A DNA stretch of 64,000 nt from Prevotellaceae bacterium UBA6974 (lineage in GTDB: Bacteria > Bacteroidota > Bacteroidia > Bacteroidales > Bacteroidaceae). Under the pieces are notes generated by a model that made no database searches, was not told the DNA's origin, and saw nothing but the letters and a program-made list of their open reading frames with translations. The DNA lies in NCBI GenBank assembly GCA_002450165.1, contig DJYQ01000025.1:1-64000 (forward strand). The letters run 5' to 3'. The translations under genes were made by a program, and so were the position numbers. How positions within the stretch are numbered: the stretch's first letter is position 1; each line of letters begins with the position of its first letter. Below, piece by piece: positions 57,467 to 64,000 of this stretch.

Positions 57467-58978
57467 ATGGAATTTCAGAAAATTACCGCTGCCCAGGCTG
57501 CAGCACTGATACAAAACGGACAGACAATCGGCCTTTCGGGTTTCACCCCAGCAGGCGTGCCCAAGTGCACACCAGCCGAGATTGCGAAAAAGGCCATAGC
57601 CGAGCACGAAGCCGGTCGTCCCTTCAAGGTCAGCGTTTTTACTGGTGCAAGCACCGGGCAAAGCTGCGACGGCGAACTATCCAACGCCAATGCGATAGAC
57701 TTCCGCGCACCCTACACGACCAATCCCGATTTCCGCAAGAACGTAAACAACAACACCCTGCACTACTCGGACCTGAACCTCTCCAACATGGCCACCCAGA
57801 TCCGTCAAGGCTATCTGGGCAAGGTAAACTGGGCAATCATCGAGGCATGCGCCCTAGAGAAAGTCGGCAACAAGGCCCACATCTACCTGACAGCCGCCGG
57901 TGGCATCAGCCCCACCGTATGCCGTCTGGCAACCGAGGGCATTATCGTCGAACTCAATTCATTCCACAGCCCCAAGAGCAAGGGCATCCATGACGTTTAC
58001 GAAATCGAGGACCACCCATATCGCAAGCCTATAATGATAACAAAGGCAAGCGACCGCATAGGCAAACCCTACGTCGAGGTAGACGCAAACCGCATAGTGG
58101 GAGTTATCGAATGCAACGTACCCGATGAAGCACGCGGATTCAAAGATCCCGACCCCGTAACCTGCCAGATAGGACAAAACGTTGCCGACTTCCTGCTCGC
58201 CAACCTCAGGAGCGGTCTTATACCCAGCACCTTTCTGAACCTGCAGTCAGGCGTAGGTAGCGGAGCCAACGCCGTATTAGGCGCACTGGGACAATGTAGC
58301 GAAGTACCCAACTTCAACATCTACACCGAGGTGCTGCAGGACGCCCCCGTAGGACTGATGAAACAAGGTCGCGTACTGAGCGCATCGACCTGTTCGCTCA
58401 CAGTAACCAATGCCTGCCTGACCGACATCTACGATAACATAGACTTCTTCAAGGACAAACTCGTGCTTCGCCCAAGCGAGATAAGCAACTCGCCCGAGGT
58501 CATATCGCGCATCGGCGTATGCGCCCTGAACACAGCAATCGAGTGCGACCTGTACGGCCATGTAAACTCAACCAAGATATGCGGAACAAAGATGATGAAC
58601 GGTATTGGCGGCTCGGCAGACTTTGCCAGTTCGGCCTACCTGAGTATCTTCACCTGCGGTTCCACCACCAAGAGTGGCGCCATATCCAGCATCGTACCCT
58701 TTGCAAGCCACATTGACCATACCAACCACTACATCGATGCCGTCATCACCGAATACGGCGTAGCCGACCTGCGCCATAAGAGCGACATGCAAAAGGCAGC
58801 CGCGCTAATCCAGGTAGCCCATCCCGACTACCGTCCAATGCTACAGGACTACCTGAAATACGCCGAAAAGCGCGGTGGTCACACCCACCACGAGCTCTCA
58901 GCAGCATTTGCAATGCACGACACCTTCATCCGAGAGGGCGACATGCGACTTACAGATTTCTCAAAATATATCAAATAA
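57467..58978 (+). CDS. Acetyl-CoA hydrolase/transferase-family CoA-transferase
   Basis: 503 residues. The class I CoA-transferase pattern is GFTPAGVPK near the start, QSGVGSGANAVLGALG in the centre, the catalytic Glu in NIYTEVLQDAPVG and a C-terminal ITEYGVADLRHKS. Length and motifs fit succinyl-CoA:acetate or propionyl-CoA:succinate CoA-transferases. In succinate/propionate-forming Bacteroidales this enzyme recycles CoA between succinate, acetate and propionate. metG follows after 6 bp. Confidence 0.88.
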   Translation: MEFQKITAAQAAALIQNGQTIGLSGFTPAGVPKCTPAEIAKKAIAEHEAGRPFKVSVFTGASTGQSCDGELSNANAIDFRAPYTTNPDFRKNVNNNTLHYSDLNLSNMATQIRQGYLGKVNWAIIEACALEKVGNKAHIYLTAAGGISPTVCRLATEGIIVELNSFHSPKSKGIHDVYEIEDHPYRKPIMITKASDRIGKPYVEVDANRIVGVIECNVPDEARGFKDPDPVTCQIGQNVADFLLANLRSGLIPSTFLNLQSGVGSGANAVLGALGQCSEVPNFNIYTEVLQDAPVGLMKQGRVLSASTCSLTVTNACLTDIYDNIDFFKDKLVLRPSEISNSPEVISRIGVCALNTAIECDLYGHVNSTKICGTKMMNGIGGSADFASSAYLSIFTCGSTTKSGAISSIVPFASHIDHTNHYIDAVITEYGVADLRHKSDMQKAAALIQVAHPDYRPMLQDYLKYAEKRGGHTHHELSAAFAMHDTFIREGDMRLTDFSKYIK

Positions 58979-58984
58979 CAGGCT

Positions 58985-61042
58985 ATGGGCAAGACATTCA
59001 AGAGAACCACCGTTACATCGGCCCTGCCGTATGCCAACGGTCCCGTACACATAGGGCATCTGGCAGGAGTATATGTCCCTGCCGACATCTATGTCCGCTA
59101 CCTGCGTCTCAAGGGACGTGACGTACTATTCATCGGTGGCAGCGACGAACACGGAGTACCTGTCACCATCCGCGCCCGCAAGGAAGGCATCACCGTCCAG
59201 GAAGTAGTGGACCGCTATCACAACCTGATAAAACAATCCTTCCAGGACTTCGGCATATCGTTTGACATCTATAGCCGCACAACTAGTGCCACACACCACA
59301 AGTTGGCCAGCGATTTCTTCAGGAAGCTGTACGATGACGGTAAGTTTATCGAACAGGTAACCGAGCAGTTCTATGACGAACAGACAGGACGCTTCCTGAC
59401 CGACCGCAACATACGTGGCGAATGTCCCCGCTGCCATGCCCCCGAGGCATATGGTGACCAGTGCGAGAAATGCGGCGCGACACTCAGCCCCGAAGAACTC
59501 ATCAATCCATACAATGCCGAGACAGGCAATCCATTGGTCAAGAAAGCTACCAAACACTGGTACCTGCCACTGGATAAAGACCAACAATGGCTCGAGAATT
59601 GGATATTGAAAGATCACAAGGAATGGCGGAGTAACGTCTATGGTCAATGCAAGAGCTGGTTGGACGGCGGGCTCCGTCCCCGTGCAGTGACCCGAGACCT
59701 TGACTGGGGCATCCCCGTACCCGTCCAGGGAGCCGAAGGAAAAGTCTTGTATGTATGGTTTGACGCCCCCATCGGCTACATAAGCAACACCAAGGAACTA
59801 TGCGACGCACACCCCGAGCTCGGCTCCTGGGAAACCTGGTGGAAAGACCCCGAAACACGCCTTGTCCACTTCATCGGCAAAGACAACATCGTATTCCACT
59901 GCATCGTATTCCCCGCAATGCTCAAGGCACACGGCGAATACATCCTGCCCGACAATGTCCCCTCGAACGAGTTTCTCAACCTCGAGGGCAACAAGATAAG
60001 CACATCCAAGAACTACGCAGTATGGCTTAACGAATATCTCCAGGACATGCCAGGCCGTCAAGACGAATTGCGCTACGTACTTACAGCCAATGCCCCCGAG
60101 ACCAAGGATAACGACTTTACCTGGGCAGACTACCAGGCACGCTGCAACAACGAACTGGTTGCCGTCTATGGCAACTTTGTAAACCGCGCCCTGCAGCTCA
60201 CCCAGAAATACTACGAAGGCCGCGTCCCCGCCTGCGGTGAGCTTAACGACTACGACCGCGCAACGCTGGACGAATTCCGCGGTGTCAAGGAAAGGCTGGA
60301 AGACCTGCTAGAGAACTTCCGCTTTCGCGATGCACAGAAAGAAGCCATGAACCTGGCACGCATCGGCAACAAGTACATCGCCGACTGCGAACCCTGGAAA
60401 ATCATCAAGACAGCCCCCCAGCGCGTCAAGACCATAATCAACATCTCACTCCAGCTGACCGCCAACCTGGCAATAGCATTCGAACCCTTCCTACCATTCT
60501 CCAGCCAACGTCTGCGCACTATGCTGGCAATGGACAGCTTCTCGTGGGAAGACCTGGGAAGCACCAGCCTGATGCATGAAGGCCATCAGCTGCCACAACC
60601 CCAACTGCTGTTCACCAAGGTCGAGGACGAAGCCATCCAGGCACAAGTCCAGAAACTGCAGGATACACTCCAGGCAAATGCCCTGGCCGAATACAAGGCA
60701 GAACCCGTAAAGCCAAATATCCCGTTCGAGGACTTCGAGAAACTGGACATACGCGTAGGCATAGTCAAGACCTGCGAGAAAATCAAGAAAAGCAAGAAAC
60801 TGCTTAAGTTCACCCTGGACGACGGCAGTGGCCAAGACCGCACCATCCTTTCGGGCATAGCACAGTGGTACGAGCCCCATCAACTGATAGGCAAGCGTGT
60901 ACTGTTCGTAGCCAACCTCGCCCCACGACAGATAATGGGCGAAACATCATGCGGAATGATCCTCTCCGCAGTAAATTATAATGGAGACCTGTCTGTCACC
61001 ACAACCCTGGACGACGTCCGTGGTGGTAGCCAGGTAGGATAA
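58985..61042 (+). CDS. metG: Methionyl-tRNA synthetase with C-terminal tRNA-binding domain
   Basis: 685 residues. The HIGH motif lies in [11 protein letters not shown], a zinc knuckle follows ([17 protein letters not shown]) and the KMSKS equivalent is KISTSKN. The anticodon-binding helical domain precedes a C-terminal EMAP-II/Trbp111 OB-fold ([14 protein letters not shown]...[20 protein letters not shown]). Full length for the dimeric form. It charges tRNA-Met. Confidence 0.97.
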   Translation: MGKTFKRTTVTSALPYANGPVHIGHLAGVYVPADIYVRYLRLKGRDVLFIGGSDEHGVPVTIRARKEGITVQEVVDRYHNLIKQSFQDFGISFDIYSRTTSATHHKLASDFFRKLYDDGKFIEQVTEQFYDEQTGRFLTDRNIRGECPRCHAPEAYGDQCEKCGATLSPEELINPYNAETGNPLVKKATKHWYLPLDKDQQWLENWILKDHKEWRSNVYGQCKSWLDGGLRPRAVTRDLDWGIPVPVQGAEGKVLYVWFDAPIGYISNTKELCDAHPELGSWETWWKDPETRLVHFIGKDNIVFHCIVFPAMLKAHGEYILPDNVPSNEFLNLEGNKISTSKNYAVWLNEYLQDMPGRQDELRYVLTANAPETKDNDFTWADYQARCNNELVAVYGNFVNRALQLTQKYYEGRVPACGELNDYDRATLDEFRGVKERLEDLLENFRFRDAQKEAMNLARIGNKYIADCEPWKIIKTAPQRVKTIINISLQLTANLAIAFEPFLPFSSQRLRTMLAMDSFSWEDLGSTSLMHEGHQLPQPQLLFTKVEDEAIQAQVQKLQDTLQANALAEYKAEPVKPNIPFEDFEKLDIRVGIVKTCEKIKKSKKLLKFTLDDGSGQDRTILSGIAQWYEPHQLIGKRVLFVANLAPRQIMGETSCGMILSAVNYNGDLSVTTTLDDVRGGSQVG

Positions 61043-61043
61043 A

Positions 61044-61093
61044 TACCAAAGGAGCAGGAGCCCTCATAGTAGTGCTTCTGCTCCTTTTTGGTA
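61044..61093. terminator. Terminator between metG and the permease gene
   Basis: AAAGGAGCAG (61048-61057) pairs with CTGCTCCTTT (61078-61087), extended by TACC/GGTA, with T-rich ends on both strands. It can serve the convergent genes on either side. Confidence 0.75.
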
Positions 61094-61178
61094 CCTGTCC
61101 GTACTTTTTTGAAAGTCTGCAATTAAGCAAGCGAAGAACCACCTTTGCGTAAACAGCAAACTGGAAACTCTCAACTCA

Positions 61179-62378
61179 CTAAAAATGCCTGACTGCATAC
61201 CATACGCTGGTAAAGCCGACACCGAGTACGGTAAGAAAGACGGCGAGGATGTCCAGAGGTTTGATGACTATGGGATAGGCATCGATAATGAAACTGCCTT
61301 CGGCCTGTCCCATCCTGACCAATCCGTATTCCTGCTGTACCCAGCAGAGTGCAATGCCCAGTAGGGTTCCGACAAAAGCTCCTGCCAATATTATCAGGCG
61401 GCCTTCGTTGTCGAAGATTCCGCGTATCTGTGATTCGTTGGCTCCCAGCGCACGCAAGGTCTGTGCATCGTGTTTCTTTTCAATCATAAGCATGCTCAGG
61501 CTACCCGTCATATTCAGGCAGGCTACGATCAGTATGAAGCACAGGAAGGTGTAGGAGATGAATTTCTCGACCTGCATGATGCGGAAGACATCTTCCTGCT
61601 GCTGATATCGGTCCTTGACCTTGTATTTATTACCGACAATGGACTGTATGTCGTCGCGTGTGGCTCCGGGGGCCAGTCTTATCTCTATTGCAGTGGCTTT
61701 GCCGGGAGCGTCGAAGAGTCGCTGGGCGAAGGGTAGTGAGCACAGTATGTAGTCGGCATCGTACTTAGCCTGATGTACGCAGAATACGAGACCCGAGCTT
61801 TGCAGTTCGTCGTGGTTGAAGCTGGATTGCGGATTAGCCATATTGACGCGCTCACCGCGTTTAGGAGCATATACCTGCAGGGGGTCGGAAAAACTGATGC
61901 CAAGTCCCAGCCGCCCAGCTAACTGGATGCCCATGATGCCATATTCCAGAACGTCAGACCTGAGTATGGGTGTCCCGTCGCCGTACAGAATGTCCTGGAT
62001 ACCTGACTGATGCAGGAAATTGTCTGCTACGCCCTTGAGCCTGACAGGTACCTGGCGGTCTGCCGTAACGACCAGCGCCTGTTCCTCCATTACGGGGGTA
62101 CATACGGCGACATGAGGGCTGGTCTGCAAGAATCGGTATGTGGGAGACGAGAGGTCTATTGTCTTACCTTGTACGGGGGACACCTTGATTTCGGGGTCGA
62201 AATGGGTGAACATTCCTGCGACAAGTGACTGGAAGCCATTAAATACGCTAAGGGTACATACCAGTGCCATGGTGGTTACTGCAACTGCAAGAGCAGCAAT
62301 CAGCGAAATAATGTTGATTGCGTGGTGGGTCTTGCGGCTGAACAGGTATCGCCTAGCTATGAACAGCTGAAAATTCAT
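61179..62378 (-). CDS. FtsX/LolE-type ABC transporter permease
   Basis: 399 residues. An N-terminal helix follows FIARRYLFSRKTHHAINIISLIA, then a periplasmic MacB-type domain and three C-terminal helices with the FtsX core (FLCFILIVACLNMTGSLSML, TLRALGANESQIRGIF). The LolC/E family moves lipoproteins to the outer membrane carrier. The partner ATPase is not in the window, so lipoprotein release is plausible but not proven. Confidence 0.86.
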   Translation of the reverse strand: MNFQLFIARRYLFSRKTHHAINIISLIAALAVAVTTMALVCTLSVFNGFQSLVAGMFTHFDPEIKVSPVQGKTIDLSSPTYRFLQTSPHVAVCTPVMEEQALVVTADRQVPVRLKGVADNFLHQSGIQDILYGDGTPILRSDVLEYGIMGIQLAGRLGLGISFSDPLQVYAPKRGERVNMANPQSSFNHDELQSSGLVFCVHQAKYDADYILCSLPFAQRLFDAPGKATAIEIRLAPGATRDDIQSIVGNKYKVKDRYQQQEDVFRIMQVEKFISYTFLCFILIVACLNMTGSLSMLMIEKKHDAQTLRALGANESQIRGIFDNEGRLIILAGAFVGTLLGIALCWVQQEYGLVRMGQAEGSFIIDAYPIVIKPLDILAVFLTVLGVGFTSVWYAVRHF

Positions 62379-62407
62379 CTGCGACTGTCGTTCTCTTTTT
62401 TACTGCT

Positions 62408-63313
62408 CTACTGGAGATGTTTTTCTATGTCTGTCCACTGGTCACTGGATTCGGCAATGCGTCCATGCTCGTCAACCAGTACGTAATATGGCAAGGTGCG
62501 TATGCCCAAGCGCGAGGCCAGGGGGCTCTGGAAGCCCATCTGGTCGCAGTAACTGTGCCAGGTGATACTGTCCATGCGCTCGACATAGTCCAATGCTCCC
62601 TGGTCAACATCCAGACTGTATGATATGCATACGAGTGGGCGAGCACATATACGGCGAGCCTTGCGTATATGGTGGTTGACAATTCCGGAGCCTCCCTTCC
62701 AGTTTGCCCAGAAAGCTATCAGCACATTACGCCCGCGCAGGTCCAGGCTACCGATGCTTTGCCCCGAACGCATGCGCAGTGTAAAGTTAGGTATCTTTTG
62801 CCCTTTCTGCAGTGACTCGGGCTTGCGACGGCTCAGCCAGTCGTGTTCCAGAAAGCGGCTCAGGGGTATATTGCCGTACTGACGGATGTAGCGGATGCGG
62901 ATGCTATCCTTTTGCAGGTCAGACAGGCTGTCAGTTTCCTGGCGGTATTTGGTATATAGCTCGTTGGAGGGGTTGCCGCTGACACTGACAGCTGAAAGGT
63001 GTTGGGCATTGCCTTCGATATGGGCTACCTGACCGCTACCGCCAAACACAGCGAGGGTGGAATAAGTGGGATAGACGATTAGGAAGGTGGCTTGATCCTG
63101 GGAGCATGGGGTGCGCCAGTCAAATTCTCCGTCACGGATGTGGATAGTGTCGATGCCTTCCATGCCACCATCGGGGCTGAGGACACAGAGTTGGGCTTCG
63201 TTGAGATTGGCAAAATGTCCCTTGATACGCATCTCGCCCTTTCGCCCCTGGCATGATGCCAGGGCGATAAGTGCGAGACACATTGTCAGTATATGGTATT
63301 TTGCAGAGTTCAT
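62408..63313 (-). CDS. Thioredoxin-like lipoprotein lacking the CxxC motif
   Basis: 301 residues with lipobox ALASC. The N-terminal half is a DUF4369-type beta domain (MRIKGHFANLNEAQLCVLSP). The C-terminal half has a TlpA/AhpC-type thioredoxin fold (GRNVLIAFWANWKGGSGIVNHH...YYVLVDEHGRI). Where relatives have WCxxC this one reads WKGGSG, so disulfide exchange is not expected. A binding or scaffold role is more likely. It lies 6 bp after the TPR gene. Confidence 0.82.
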   Translation of the reverse strand: MNSAKYHILTMCLALIALASCQGRKGEMRIKGHFANLNEAQLCVLSPDGGMEGIDTIHIRDGEFDWRTPCSQDQATFLIVYPTYSTLAVFGGSGQVAHIEGNAQHLSAVSVSGNPSNELYTKYRQETDSLSDLQKDSIRIRYIRQYGNIPLSRFLEHDWLSRRKPESLQKGQKIPNFTLRMRSGQSIGSLDLRGRNVLIAFWANWKGGSGIVNHHIRKARRICARPLVCISYSLDVDQGALDYVERMDSITWHSYCDQMGFQSPLASRLGIRTLPYYVLVDEHGRIAESSDQWTDIEKHLQ

Positions 63314-63319
63314 GCGTGG

Positions 63320-64000
63320 TTATCTGACGAGAGCTTCTACAACACTGCGGTAGTTACTGAACTCCAAATCCTTCTGTGCACGCTGGCTCAGAGTGGGGTC
63401 TTGGCTGACTGCTGCCTGCAGGTTGCTCTTGACCGCTCCGGCATCGCCTGTACGTGCACCAACGATAGCCTTCAGGTAACTGGTTGTGGCATCGGGCTTC
63501 TGTACGTTAGCCAGAGTGCGGGTTGCAGCGGCATAGTCCTTATTCAGAATCTGGGCAAGTGCTGCAGCGTTTGTCCTGGACTTCTGCAGGTTGTCAGCTG
63601 CGGCACTGTAGTTGCCGTTGGCAATGTTGAGCTGACCCATGATCTCATCGAAGGTGTCGCTACCGCTGGCTTGCGACATATAGGTCTGGGCGGCCTGGCG
63701 ATTGCCATTCATGAGTGCCATGAGTGCCATGTTGGCATTTACCTCGGGAGCCTTTGCGTCAACAGCCTGGGCCTTGGCAAGGTATGACTTTGCAGTAACC
63801 TGGTCACCTTCCTGCAGGGCCATACGTGCCAGGTTGTTGTAGGCGCGGTAGTCGTTGGGATACTGACGGATGGTTGTCTGGTACCATTGCTTGCGTGTGG
63901 CGTCGTCCTGAACCAGTTCGTTGGCACCGTACAGGAGCTCGTCAACACTAAGCTTGGATGCATCTGCCTGGTATTGATCCAATATCTGGTCGTCACTGCG
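63320..64000 (-). CDS. TPR-repeat protein (partial, N-terminus outside window)
   Basis: 227 codons are visible, open to the right edge (RSDDQILDQYQADASK at the edge). The body is helical repeats (YNNLARMALQEGDQVTAKSYLAKAQ, AALAQILNKDYAAATRTLANV) ending DLEFSNYRSVVEALVR. It resembles the large lipoprotein or periplasmic TPR proteins of Bacteroidetes that have an OmpA- or PKD-like start; the start is not seen here. Confidence 0.75.
   Translation of the reverse strand, partial: RSDDQILDQYQADASKLSVDELLYGANELVQDDATRKQWYQTTIRQYPNDYRAYNNLARMALQEGDQVTAKSYLAKAQAVDAKAPEVNANMALMALMNGNRQAAQTYMSQASGSDTFDEIMGQLNIANGNYSAAADNLQKSRTNAAALAQILNKDYAAATRTLANVQKPDATTSYLKAIVGARTGDAGAVKSNLQAAVSQDPTLSQRAQKDLEFSNYRSVVEALVR

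Overview
The window looks like chromosomal DNA of a Bacteroidales bacterium, probably a Prevotellaceae member. Four things point there: promoters of the Bacteroidetes type (TTTG, about 19-20 nt, TAnnTTTG, with almost no Shine-Dalgarno sequences); type IX secretion genes (porU, porV) with a cargo protease resembling Prevotella interpain and carrying BspA-like leucine-rich repeats; the linkage rplM-rpsI-rpsB-tsf; and many lipoproteins and FKBP isomerases typical of the phylum. The genus is an inference. All calls come from reading the sequence; no database search was run.

Region 1 (1-8.4 kb, minus strand) is an eight-gene operon-like block for a phosphonate-decorated surface glycan. It encodes a PMT/GT39-like membrane glycosyltransferase, a GtrA flippase, a GtrB polyprenyl-phosphate glycosyltransferase, an AEP cytidylyltransferase-like protein (PntC), a PEP mutase with an N-terminal cytidylyltransferase-like domain (PepM), phosphonopyruvate decarboxylase (Ppd), AEP transaminase (PhnW), and a second, partial copy of the GT39 gene that runs off the left edge. 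The two GT39 copies are a mosaic of near-identical and diverged blocks. The ppd coding region holds a 7-bp tandem repeat whose copy number could switch the reading frame. Region 1b (8.4-10.2 kb) has repeat-rich spacers, a small outer-membrane beta-barrel gene, and a structured non-coding RNA with its own promoter and terminator (6S-like).

Region 2 (10.2-25.7 kb, minus strand) holds an FAH-family hydrolase, porU, porV, a small lipoprotein gene and cca as one coupled block. The ribosomal block rplM-rpsI-rpsB-tsf follows, and then a 1586-residue multidomain C10 protease that ends in a type IX sorting signal, so the secretion machinery and a likely client lie close together.

Region 3 (26.2-36.4 kb, plus strand) holds a GH2 beta-galactosidase, rpe, a TPR protein, a phosphoethanolamine transferase, a RecQ-C-terminus-like orphan protein, a probable small RNA, gpmI, ung and a DUF3109 protein. 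The divergent spacer before it carries a roughly 200-bp inverted repeat built of 11-bp units.

Region 4 (36.5-48.7 kb, minus strand) holds an ABCG-like exporter fusion with a lipoprotein, then a nine-gene run: three FKBP isomerases, an Lrp/AsnC regulator, a glutamine-amidotransferase/M19-dipeptidase fusion, an M28 peptidase, SufE, DusB and a U32 protein. Region 5 (48.8-64 kb) holds a TGS-type nucleoside kinase, carB, purE, a short ispG, a Trp-leader-attenuated trpB2, a succinate/acetate CoA-transferase, metG, and at the right edge a FtsX/LolE-type permease, a cysteine-less thioredoxin-like lipoprotein and a partial TPR protein.
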